Positions 21,061 through 33,054 of a DNA stretch of 64,000 nucleotides are shown here, piece by piece. This DNA comes from Branchiostoma lanceolatum (Eukaryota > Chordata > Leptocardii > Amphioxiformes > Branchiostomatidae). The stretch is from positions 6,065,074 to 6,129,073 of the forward strand of contig NC_089733.1 of assembly GCF_035083965.1 (NCBI RefSeq), given 5' to 3'. Numbering within the stretch: the first letter of the stretch is position 1; every line of letters starts with the position of its first letter. Made by a program: the position numbers and the translations under genes. A model generated the notes under the pieces. It had not been told where the DNA came from. It worked only from the letters and a program-made list of their open reading frames with translations, and did not search any database.

Positions 21061-22500
21061 TCCTCACAATATGAATGATTTTAAAATGTGTCAATTTAGG
21101 GCCTTTTGTGTGCAGTGTATATGTTGAAGACATATAACGTAATGGTTTTACATTTATGAATTTGTTATCCCATATTGTAGTGATTTAGCATAACATGTAG
21201 TGCCAATTTCCCTTAGTATTATGTTGTTTCATTTTGATGTGGAAATGTAAATTTTGTCAAAAGTTGAAATGTCCAACCTTTCACGGTTTTCCATGGAGAA
21301 TGATCTATTTCAGCATGTCCAGTAAAAGATGTAGATGTCCATTGTTTCAAATATTGTCATTTTTTGTGGACGAAATAACAAAATAACAAATGTAATGATT
21401 GCCTGTTAGAAAATGATGATAAATTTAATCACATCGTAAATAGCATGTTTGATAAAAATGCCACATATAAGATTAAAACGTTATGTAACGTTATATCTCC
21501 CCGGACCATGTTTCCATTGTACTGTAGTGTCATATAACGGCACAAGAGCATGACATAGCTGGGGGATTATGTTACGTGTCTGCTGCATGCCAAGAAAATG
21601 TGGCGGTTCGTGACGGCCGACGGAAATACACTGTGTTTTCTGCAACGTTGAAACAATACTACGTGAGTAAAATTAGCCTAAAAATAATACATCTCTGGTC
21701 TGTCCTTCATGTAATGTCCTTGATGCACCGAAATCAGTGTTCGTTATGAATCCATTTCGTAGAGTAACAAATTCCAATGCGGTTCACCTCTAGTTCTCCT
21801 GCCTTCCCCAAATACTCTGGGAGTACTATTTACTTCTGTTGGACTGAATATAACGTGGCCCGTTACATTCAGAATCACGAGGAAATACTAAATTAACAGG
21901 ACACCATAGATCTATAACGTTACACGACGTCACTGTTCCTTATCATGTAACGTTACATGTCTCCGAGTCATAGATGTCAGCTCGACATAGATGTTTGTCA
22001 CTTTCCCGGACCTTGTCAGTGTTGAGTGTATTTTGTTACGGACATCACAACTGAATGTTTGCGGTGCTATGTTGGACCAAGCAAAATTATAAGCAACTCA
22101 TCATGTCAGTAGCTCTGTGTGGCTATATTTGCGCTGTGGGAAGGGACGTTTGATTTCGAACGCGGTTATGTTACCCCCCTCCCCAAAAACTTTCCGTAGC
22201 GTGACTTGCAAAATTGAGTCAGTTCGTTCACCTAGCCTCTCAAAGGTCTTCTTCTGTTGAACTTAGATTTACAGTAAAGACTTGATAGAATGTCCAACGC
22301 TAAAAATGAAATATATATCTGATATCCAGCGTGATCGATTGTAGTGTTGTGAAATGTAACACTTTTATTGTGTTGGGTTTTGTTGTCCGGCCGGCACTAC
22401 GGCACTAGTAGCAGTGCGCAGTTGAGGTGTAACGTTATATTCATTAGATTTATTGTGTTAGGCTTTCCTGTCACCGTTTTGTAACCTGAAAAGCTTGGCA
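21061..22500. other. Noncoding stretch
   Basis: AT-rich to about 21500, then richer in ACGT/CpG with repeated AACGTTA motifs toward a possible first exon at 22554. No coding exon recognised. Confidence 0.4.
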
Positions 22501-22553
22501 GCGGCGGTGGCTCGTTGTACCGCGGGAGCATCTCGCTTTTACGTCTGCCCGCC

Positions 22554-22598
22554 ATGACGGTCAGTGTCGAAATGAGTGGTGTGCCTTCAGACAGGAAG
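22554..22598 (+). other. Probable first coding exon of an unidentified gene
   Basis: CCGCCATGACGG gives a good initiation context, followed by MTVSVEMSGVPSDRK and a strong donor AAG|GTAAAG at 22598. GC-rich sequence with GCGGCGGTGG just upstream looks like a 5'UTR. No matching second exon was recognised in the repeat-filled DNA downstream, and joining it to the kinase gene's first exon at 34859 would break that frame. Confidence 0.4.
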
Positions 22599-24239
22599 GT
22601 AAAGCACTTATATACCCATTCTGAGCCGGCGTTCGGAGCGCCGTTCCACGACCCGAAGTTTGGAAGGCACCGCCTTCTATACCGAACTTTTGCGTTTAAG
22701 CAAGAAGTAGGTCACGTAAAACAAACAGGCTGATTTATCAATCCCGGCAATTAATCCAGATATTGATTTTCTTGAAAGACAAGATGGGAATATCACGTAT
22801 ACACAAGAAGTAAACTCACACTGGTCGAAACAGGAATGGACCATTTTGTACTAAGACGTTAATATGTTGTAATTTCGTGGTAATTTGCTATCTAAAATAT
22901 GAAGTACTCTGTGTGATCTTACAGAAGAGAGACTACTGTGATACTGAAAAGAGACTTGATAATGGAAACAGTTTTGTAGACTGATTATACAATGCTATTC
23001 ATCCTACGGCTTCAAAGCAAAAAGATGTGACCTATGCCAGATCAAAATGTAACATTATACCACATGTCCATGTAGCTTATTTTTGTGTACGCATATATGC
23101 ATGCGTGCTTTACTTCGTAAGCGCTTACAAGCTACCGGGGGATTGACTTCAATCAGTACATTGCAAAAAGTTTGGCTAGCAGGCATATCGCTAGCGCATC
23201 CTACAGCTAGGAGGATTTATCATCGTATGTTGCATGTTGTATGGTTAACATTATATCTTGTGTTCGTCATTATCTAACGTTAAGTTTGAAGGATATTATA
23301 TTCTCAATAAAACTAGTATCAATCCCACCATAGCATTTATCAATCAAACCTGTCGAAACTGTTCCTATCTCTGATCCTACACTTAAAACTGTATAGATAG
23401 GGTTCAACAGAATGTTTACCTGCAACCCATGATACTAGTAGTTGCTCAATGAAATGCATCAGTTCTGTACTTGGCGTTAGTAAAACCCCCTTGGTAAAAC
23501 AACATTTCGCTATTGCAAGAGGCTTCTTGATTTGTGCAATTTGCACCTTGTAAACACGGGAACTTCAGTCATTTTAAAGGACCGTTACTACAGTATCAAA
23601 ATGTATTGCCAATCGTGGATCAGAGCCGATTCACAAGGCTGGGCTATTATAACCTGCGACATTTTTGGTCCATGACAGGAGCGAGGCTACAGATTAACGT
23701 TCTATTTTGATGCTTATGTAGGAGATAGCATGGATGTATACATTATTGGCCTGGCCGGGTTTCGATCCCCGAGAGCCATGAGACTGTTCTACTCGCCTCT
23801 CACCAGTGAGTTTACGAAGCAACCTTTACAGCAATGTTTGGAGAAAGCCTGCTATGTATGAATGACTCCCGCTTGCTTAAACAGAAGCACACCTGTCACC
23901 ACACCTGTCACCTTCTGACTCTGTCTATTTCTGTCTTGTTACGTCACGCGGGGTTTTACGCTTGTTCTGGGACTGTGCCAGCGGTTCGAGTCTTCCGTAT
24001 CAGGCTACTCTTCACACAATGCAAAGGTCAACCCTAGTCGGTATCAGTTGTCAAGGTTATTGTTGTGGCATTAAAACCGTTTGGACGTTGATGTCACAGT
24101 CACTTTCCCTTCACCTTACCAAACAAAGGCCCAAGGGCACAGGGAGATACGGGGGAAGGCCCTCAAAAATACTAAGCACAAAGGAATTCGCAATATTCCA
24201 GGCCTTGTATTCAACAGCAGAGTGTAACATCAAGGCCTT

Positions 24240-24800
24240 TGAAGTTCACTCACGTCTGATATAATGGAAAGATATCATTAAATGTCAATACATAAGCACC
24301 ACAAAGCACTTCTGGTACACAAGGCCTTGAACAACCGGTTACCGTCTAACATGCGCCGAATATTATTAATGTTCACCTACTGCAGGGACAGAGCTTCCAG
24401 GAGCATCAGACTAAGTGCTTCAGACCTCCTTGTGGTACCCATGCCCTTGAGAGAAGTAAACAGGAGGATACTTGTCTGGAACTCACTACCTCAGGAAGCT
24501 AGGGCAGCAACTTCTATTTTAACCTTCAAAAGACTATCGCCACAGTAACTGACCCTTATCGAACGGTTATGGACATAATGACTTGACGAACTATTATTTG
24601 TTATGAACTATTATTTGTTATTATTGTTTATTCATTATTTATCTATTCTTTGTATTATTGATAATATTTTGAGTCACCTTGGTTGACCAAGCATTTAGTT
24701 ATTTACTGTTATGTTGACCCGTTGACATGCCCTCATCTCGACCTCTATGAAAAGCGGCCTAGATGGCCGATTAGAGCTTTTTTTTTTAGAATAGATAACA
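24240..24800 (+). mobile_element. Non-LTR retrotransposon 3' end fragment
   Basis: The frame at 24282-24548 (HHKALLVHKALNNRLPS, WNSLPQEARAATSILTFKR) matches the familiar C-terminus of CR1/Jockey-type LINE ORF2 proteins. A noncoding tail with GCGGCCTAGATGGCCGATTA and a T run to about 24790 follows. Severely truncated at the 5' end. Confidence 0.7.
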
Positions 24801-25039
24801 TAACACCTGAACGGCTCAGTTCAGCCAACAAGAAGAGTCACCTTGGTTGACTCACTCACTGACCATACAGAGTTCAGACAGCAAGTTTCTGGTGACTATC
24901 GACTGTTCAATATTTAGTTGTTGTGTCAATACACGTTTTTTGTTTGTGTCTTATTGGTTGTAGGCCCAACCACCACTATCAGTATGGTTTGTACGTAACA
25001 TTATACCTTACTAGTATCTCCTTGTTGTATTTTTTTATT

Positions 25040-25300
25040 GGCGACGCCTCAGGGGCGAGCCAAATTTTTACTATATTGTGTGCAGATTGCAAGAATTCTA
25101 GGAATTGTACAGGAATGTGAAAGTCCATGGGACGATAACTCAAGAATGCCTGGATGTAGGTGGGTAGGTCATATTTTGTAGGTGGGTAGGTCTGTGGGAG
25201 ACCTTGTAATGATTGGATTTTGGGCCCCCTAGCAACTTTCTATGGTACTGCAGGGGAACTGCCATTATGCGAGGTCCTTATTTGCATGTGGACTAAAAAC
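25040..25300 (-). mobile_element. RTE/SINE-like repeat fragment
   Basis: On the minus strand it contains GCTAGGGGGCCCAAAATC and CATTCTTGAGTTAT, shared with the larger repeat at 60300-60600. No coding content. Confidence 0.5.
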
Positions 25301-25307
25301 TAAAACG

Positions 25308-26358
25308 TTAACAGAGACCACCGTCGCCATGGCAACATCTTTTTATGTTGCCAATCTTGTTGCGCATGTGCGCATGTGTGCTTTGATTCTTAACCATTTT
25401 GTATTGAAACTGAATTAGATTATTTCCCCTATCTATGCTTAGTAACTTGCATTTGCCTGAATTAAACTTCATCATCATTTTTTTGCCCCAATTGTACGTG
25501 CTCTTGATGTCTTTTTGGAGCGAGATACAATCAATGACAGTTGAGATATGTTTAAACCATTTTGAGTCATCTGCATATAACGCCATTGTATTACTGACTA
25601 CAGAAGGAAGGTCGTTTAGGAAAAATAGATATAGGAGTGGCCCAAGTATACAACCTTGGGGGACTCCGGAGACAACTGGGAGCCACTCGGAGTACACATT
25701 CTCCACAATAACTCGTTGTCTGCGACAATGCAAATAACTTTCGAACCAAGCTAGCAAGATGGAATGTATTCCATACATTTTTAGCTTGTGGACTAGAAGG
25801 CGGTGGGAGACACAGTCGAAGGCTTTAGAGAAATCAAGGAATACTACATCAACATGGCCACCATTATCTCGAATGTGGCCGATTTCATCATAAATTTGAA
25901 GAAACAATGTTGCGGTAGACCTGCCCTTAATAAAACCACATTGAAACGATGCGGTTAAATAAACAACTTTCCATCACCTTGCTAACGATACTTAACAGAG
26001 ATATAGGGTGATAGTTTTCAACATGGTCCTTGCGGCCCTTTTTGAGAACAGGGCAAACATTAGCGTCTTTCCACTGTGTCGCAACTCAGCCGAGACGTAA
26101 ACTTTTGTTGAACAATGTCGTTAGATGAGGTGCTATTTCATCTGCGCACCTACGCAGAACAACAGGAGATATGCCGTCAAAACCATATGCCTTAGAACAG
26201 TCAAGGTTGCTAAGTACATCTAATATTTCATCATTCGTGAATACAACATGCCCCAGATTTGGATGTTTAAACACGTGTATATCAGGAAAATGATTTCCAG
26301 CGTTCGGCAAAGTAAATACAGAGTGAAAATATCTGTTAAACATGTCCGCCTTTTCTTT
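25308..26358 (-). pseudogene. CR1/Jockey-like reverse transcriptase fragment
   Basis: Two open pieces. 26343-26086 holds the RT N-terminus (LSNLDCSKAYGFDGISP). 25907-25308 holds motif A VVFLDFSKAFDCVSHRL, motif B SGVPQGCILGPLLYLFFLND and motif C LYADDSKWF. The link between them (about 26085-25908) is frame-disrupted but still shows NYHPISLLS. It stops abruptly at 26358, where repeat block X begins. Confidence 0.85.
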
Positions 26359-27439
26359 GCCAGCGGTTCAAGTCTTCTGTATCAGACCGCTCTTCACACA
26401 ATGGAAAGGCCATCAAGTGATACCCTAGTCGGCATCAGTTGTTAGGTTTGCTGTTGCGGTGTTAGATCCTTTCGGACCTTGACATCGCAATGACTTTCCC
26501 TTAACCTTGCTACACAAAGGCCTATGTGCACAGGGAAATACGGGGGGAAGGCCCTCAAAAAGCCATAAGAGGTAAAGAACATTCCAGGCCTTGTTTTGAA
26601 ATGCTAAGTCTAACATCACACATTTTCCGTGTAAATCGTTTTTGGTGCAGATTTACCAGGGTGACAGCACGAGAGCAGTAGTTCCATAGTATCACTTTAG
26701 GCGCGACATAGATTTCTGAATGAATATTCCATACATACCTCCGAGCCGCAGAATACAGTGGATCATCATCATTCCATACATTGAATATTCAATGACTTAA
26801 ATTATAAGTAAGGAGACATGAGTTTCGGACCTGGCCAGGCAGGCTAGTGTTGAAATTGATAGTGTGTGTGTGCACTTCCCCTAAATCCTGTTCTACCTTA
26901 CCCTACAATACAAAGGCTTAGGCACAAAATTTCAATACAGTTGTTATCGAGATATACTATAGTAATGTATCGTATAACTAAAATAAAAACAACAACAGCA
27001 TTCATTAACTCTAAAAGATTTAAAAGTACTTTTTTTAGACATAAAGCCCTATTCAGACGTGGGGGGATTTGAGGCCTGGGCCAATTTTTATGTCGCCTAA
27101 CGTCTGAACGGCTTAAGCGAGAGCCAAAAAAAGTCTCAGCTCACTAACCATACAGAGTTCAGACAGCTAGCTCTTGTGACTATCGACTGTTTAATCTTTA
27201 GTTGTCGTGTCAATACTAGAGATCATTTCTTATTCAAATGCAACAATCCCCACAATCTAAACGACTGCTTTCACATTAGAAAAAATACCGAAGCTAATGA
27301 TTAAACCAACTTGATGATAAAACTATATCGAAAACGTATGCTAGCCCTTATTGTATTGTATTAGTACTTGGGATGTTAAGTTTTGTTCTATACATCTACT
27401 TTGTGTTCTGTTTACGAATTCTTGCCATACTTTGTACCA

Positions 27440-28660
27440 TGGACAATAGAGATAGATCCATCATATTGTTACCTAGAAGTTATATTTAAAGCAGGATGTA
27501 CATTTAGCGCTGCCACGAAAAATGTACCAAAGAGGGCCTTAAGAGCAATGAATAACATCAGAAGTACGCTTGGGGAGACTAGATCTTCTGTATCACTGCA
27601 TTGTAAACTGTTTGACACATGTATTGTACCGACATCATTGTATGGATATGAAGTCTGGTGCAATAGTAATTTGAATGACAACTCTCCGATAGAAACTGTA
27701 CATTTGAAATTCTGTAAATATGTCCTTGGAGTTCGGAGGAACACCAGTAACTTTGCACGTAGAGCGGAACTGGGACGTTTTCCGTCGCTAGCTAATAGAG
27801 GCTCAAAGCAGAATGTACAGTTACTATGTTAGATTAGTTAACGAGGTACATACAGACAATCTTCAATACGAAGCCTACATCGTACAACAAGAACTAGAAC
27901 GCCGAAAAACATCCTGCTTGTTATCTAATGTAAGAAAAATGTTAGAGGAGTCCGGTTTTGCCTGCCTGTACATGAACGGTCACTCAAACACACCTCAGTT
28001 AAATGAACTAAACCAAAGATTGAAGGATATTTTCATTCAAAAATTTAACTCAGAATTACATGTAAAAGGTCGAATAGAAAACTAAGGCAACAAATTAAGG
28101 ACTTATAAGACATTAAAAAAGATTTATGAAAGAGAAACATATCTAAACATTGCAAACTTCGAACACCGGAGAGCGATGTGTAAACTTCGCATCAGTGACT
28201 ATTCCCTACACATAGAATCTGGCAGGCTGAATGCGAACATGCGAATTCTGTGACCATTTATATGTTGAAGATGAAACCCATTTTCACTCGATTTTTCCTT
28301 ATATGATGATGACTGCCAATTGCTACTTAAGATAATAGGCAAGAAATGTAAATAAATATCAAAGCAGGGCATTTTCATATACCTTATGTCATGTACGAAT
28401 GAGCACATAATGGATAAAGTATGTAGTCATGTTTCAAAATGTTTCAAAAAGAGAGAAGAAATTATTACATGTATCAGGTGATCAATATCAGTTTTGCAAT
28501 AGTCCACCACTTGTTTAATTTTTAGCTCACTATATCAGAATGTAGAATTGTATCAATTCTTGTTATGTATTTTGCTTCTTATAGACCATGTGTGGTCATC
28601 TGTGCATTTAGCCCATCTGGGCAGGAATATGCAATAAAGACTATTATTATCAATAAAGTT
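27440..28660 (+). pseudogene. LINE ORF2 C-terminal region, decayed
   Basis: 27460-27832 encodes LFDTCIVPTSLYGYEVW and VHLKFCKYVLGVRRNTSNFARRAELGRFP, typical of the region after the RT in several LINE clades. 27813-28085 and 28140-28260 continue in other frames, the latter with a CEFCDHLYVEDETHFH cysteine/histidine motif. A 3' tail with AATAAA and ATTATTATC ends near 28660. Several frameshifts. Confidence 0.75.
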
Positions 28661-28679
28661 CTTCTTTTCAAACGCCGAG

Positions 28680-29765
28680 TTTCGCCTGTCTTCGTTATTT
28701 GCTTTCTGGCCTCTTCTAAAGCATTTGACAGGGTAAAACCACTACACATTGTTCAAGAAGTTGATTGACCGAAATGTACATGTTTACTTAGTACGCATTA
28801 TTGTACACTGGTTTTGCATGTTAAACTTTGGGTGCGCTGGGGGTGCGCCGTTTTGGACTATTTCAGCTGCAGCAACCTAGTCCCCAAGGGGAGCATATTG
28901 TCTGCAATTTTGTTTAATGTATACGTCTCTGACCTTAGTGTCAAGTTAAATGCTGCTAATACTGGCTGTTTTATGGGTAAGGTCGCTGTGAATCACTTCT
29001 TCTATTCAGACGACTTATGTTCAATTTGCCCTTCAGCGAAAGCTGTACAAATATTGATAAATGTATGTGAGGCCTGTGGCACCGACAGCGATATAATTTT
29101 TTTGCGTCAAGAAAACAAACTGTATGTACCTTTCCATGTAATCGAATTGTTCTGAATGTAACGTCGCCCTCAGTGAAATTGTACGGCAAGCAAGTACGTT
29201 CCTTCGGCCACTTACCTCGGAGTCCAAATCACTCCCGATCTTTCGGACGATGAGTCCATTCGTAAACACACCCGGCATTTGTACACAAAAGCTAACTCGC
29301 TTATTCGCAAATATGGCCATTGTACATCTGATGTGAAGCGAATCCTTTTCATGTCACACTGTAGTGCAATGTACTGTGCTCAGATCTGGTCCAGCTATAG
29401 AGCTGCAACCATCCATGCATAAACTACGGATTGCCTATCACGACGAAAAGTCTGTTGTCTCAGCCAAGAAACACTAGCAATAGTGAACTTTTTTGTACAT
29501 ATGCGTGTGGACACCTTTGATGCCAAGCGTCGGAAATTGATGCACTCGTTTCTCTCTCGACTGTTTGGGTCTGAGAATGGTATCATTAGGAGGTTCGGAG
29601 GCCTTCCCTTTGAGTCCCTTTTGCGACAATATTGTCAACTCGGTAATAAACCACCTTTGGTAACCAATCCATTGTAAATATTTAGTACATTTCTAAAGAT
29701 ATTGTCGATATGTATGTATCTGTCAATAGTACTGTCGAGCCCGAAATAAACAATAAACACTACAC
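28680..29765 (+). pseudogene. LINE reverse transcriptase and C-terminus, decayed
   Basis: 28700-28740 gives FLASSKAFDRV (motif A), 28880-28930 GSILSAILFNVYVSDLSVKL (motif B), and 28990-29020 FFYSDDLC (motif C, usually YADD). 29390-29680 continues with RIAYHD and VDTFDAKRRKLMHSF. Frames shift several times. The tail at 29690-29765 contains AATAAA twice. The RT lies after the preceding LINE C-terminus, so the two are separate insertions. Confidence 0.75.
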
Positions 29766-31849
29766 TTTTTTGTCCTTACGGTTGTAGGCCCAAACACCGC
29801 TGTCAGTGTTTAATTTTCTTAAAGCAGTTGCAAGACAACCACAGGGCACATCAATCAGACAAGATGGATATATCGCGTAACTAGAATTAACCTGATAAAT
29901 GAGCCATGTTGTGCAAAGACGACAATGCCTGGTAATTTGTTCTCTTAAACATAAAGAAATCTGCGTGTACTTACTGGAGACTGAATAAGAAAAAAAGGGT
30001 TTGTAGACACAGTAACAAGTCATTCTACACCTTTAAAGCAGCCAGTTGTATATCTATATGTGACGCATTTCTGCCAAATCAGAATGTAACATTATACTTT
30101 ATTTCCTTGTTACACATTTCTTTGCGCATGCGCGATTTACTTCTTAAGCGCTTAAAAACCTCTTGCAAGATCAGTGAATTGCCTTTCACCTGGACGTCGT
30201 GGCAAGTTCGGCCCGGCAGGTAGATCATCACAGGTAGGGTGGTTCATTCTCGTTAAATGTTCTATGGTTAGAGAGTTAGTCATTATCTTAACTCTGGCTT
30301 AACGTCCATTCACTATACCAGCGACGTGAAGTCTTAGTTCAGAACATTGACCGGGCTCGGCCGATAAAGAAACCAAGGACGTTTTTGTCCAGGATCAAGG
30401 CTACTATGAAACGTTTTGTTGTGATGTTCGGAGACAGCGTGCCACTTATGCATTAATTCCGCGTAGTTAACCAGAAGCACACCTGTCTTATTCTGTCATG
30501 TTATGATATTTTACGCTTGTACCGGGACTATGCCAGCGGTTCGAGGCTTTTGTATCAGTCCACTATTCAGACAATGGAAAGGCCGTAAAGTGATACCCTA
30601 GTCGGTATCAGTTGTTAGCTTTGTTGTTGCGGTGTTAGATCCTTTCGGACGTTGACATCGCAATCACTTTCCCTTAACCTTGCTAAACAAAGGCATAAGT
30701 GCACAGGGAAATACGGGGGGAAGGCCCTCAAAAAGCCATAAGAGGTAAAGAACATTCCAGGTCTTGTTTTGAAATGCTGAGTCTAACATCGCAGATTTTT
30801 CCGTGTTAAGCGTTCGTTGTGTAGAATTTCCCAGGGTGACAACACTGCGAGAGAAGTAGTTCCATGCCATAGTATCAATTTTGCGCGACATAGATTTCTG
30901 AATACATATTCCATACATTGAATACTCAATGACTTAAACGTTAAGTAAGGAGACATGAGTTTCTGCCCTGGTCAGTCGGACGGTTGAACTTGATAGTGTG
31001 TGTGCACTTCCCCTAAATCCTGCTCTACCTGACCTTACGAAACAAAGGCTTAGGCACAAAATCTCAATACAGATGTTATCACGTATTGTATAGCTAAAAG
31101 AAAAAATCAGCAACATTCATCAGCTCCAAAAGATTTAAAATTACAGTTTTTTATATCAATCTGACCCTAGCTCTATACAGACAGAGTGGGTGGTATTTGA
31201 GGCGCACCTGCGACAACTTTTATGCCCAGAGCCAACAAGACGAGTCTCTCTGCAAGTTCCTGGTGACTATTGACTGTTCAATCTTTAGATGTTGTAAGCT
31301 TATTTTGTCCAAACAGTTGTAGCAACGTAAAGACAACCACCATCAATCAGACAAAATGTATATATCGCGTAAATAGAAGTATCCTCGCTGATAAATGAGC
31401 CATTTTGTGCTAAGACGACAACGCCTGGTAATTTGCTGTCTTAAACATAAAGAAATCTGCGTGTACTTACTGGAGACTGAATAAGAAAAAAATGTTTGTA
31501 GACACAGGGAAGAATTCATTGTACACCTTTAAAGCAACCAGTTGTATATGTGACGTACTTTAACCAAATCAGAAGAATGTAACATTATACCTTATTTCCT
31601 TGTTGCACCTTTTATTGCGCATGCGTTCTTTACTTCTTAAGCGCATAAAACCTCTTGCAAGATCAGTGAATTGCCTTTCGTCTGGACGAAGTGGCAAGTT
31701 CAGTCAGCGGATAGATCATTACTGCAATCTTTAGGTAGGATGATTCCTTTTCGTCAAATGTTCTATATATGATTATTGTGTTCGTCATTATCTTAACTAT
31801 ACTAGTGATGGGGAATCTTGGTTCAGAACATTAACCTGGCTGGGCCGGG

Positions 31850-32235
31850 ACTGTTGTAATAGTGGAGTTTAAGAGTCACTAACTAACCAGTCTAATTGGT
31901 CCGGACTTTGCGGATTGGCGGGCCCGGGTTCGATCCCCGGGAGCCAGGAGACTGTTCTACTCAGCTCTTGTGTTTCACTGGTTCCCACACCGGCCCTGTG
32001 AGTAATGGCAAAAAATGTGGCACACAGATATCGAACTCGGATATTCGAGGATGACTCTTAGAATAAAAGGGGGAGTAGTAACGGTGGGGTTCAAGCGCTA
32101 ATAACTGACCGGTCTAACTGGTTCGGATCTTTTAGCCTAGCAGTTGTGGCGAGCGGCCTGTGGATTGGTGGGGCCGGGTTTGATCCTCGGGAGCCAAGAG
32201 ACTGTCTTGCGTTTCACCGAGGCTACGAAGCAACG
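31850..32235 (+). mobile_element. tRNA-derived SINE-like copies, two in tandem
   Basis: 31852-31985 and about 32085-32215 both contain a Pol III B-box-like GGGTTCGATCCCCGGGAGCC (GGGTTTGATCCTCGG in the second) preceded by CTAACTGGT(C/T)CGGA. The second copy keeps an A-box-like TAGCCTAGCAGTTGTGG. A third, more decayed B box lies at about 23757-23775. Confidence 0.55.
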
Positions 32236-33054
32236 TTTTACAGCGATGTTTGGAGAGCGTCATGTATGAATGACTTCTGCGTGCTTGAACAGAAGCACAC
32301 CTGTCAACTTCTGACTCTGTTTATTTCTGTCTTGGTTTGCCATGCGGGGTTTTACGCTTGTACTGGGACTGTGCCAGCGATTTGAGTCTTTTGCAGTAGG
32401 CCACTCTTTACACAATGGGAAGGCCGTAAAATGATACCCTAGTCGGTATCAGTTGTAAGGTTTGTTGTTGCGGTGTTCTGAGATCCTTTCGGACCTTGAC
32501 ATCGCAAGCACCTCCCTTTAACCCTGCTCTACTTGGCCTCACAAACAAAGGCCTAAGTGCACAGGAAAATACAGGGGAAGGCCCTCAAAAAGACTAAAGC
32601 GCAAAGGAATTCGCAACATTCCAGGCCTTGTATTCAAAAGCAGAGTGTAACATCACACATTTTTTCCGTGTAAATCGTTTGTGGTGCAGGTTTCGCCGGG
32701 GTTGCAACACGAGAGAAGTAGTTCCATAGTATCAGTACTAGTTTAGCCGCGACATAGATTTCTGAATAGATATTCCATACTTTGAATACTCAGTTAAATT
32801 CACAGTAAGGAGACATGAGTTTCTGCCCTGGCAAGACGGACTGTTGAACTTTATTGTGTGTCTGCACTTCCCCTAAATTATGCTCTACCTGACCTTACAA
32901 AACAGAGGCTAAGGATTAGGCACAGAATTTTGATACAGTTGTTATCGAGATATACTATAGTAATGTATTGTATAACTAAAAGAAAAAAATCAACAACATT
33001 CATCAGCTCCAAAAGATTTAAAAGTACCTTTTTTAACTATCTGTCTATCCTTAA

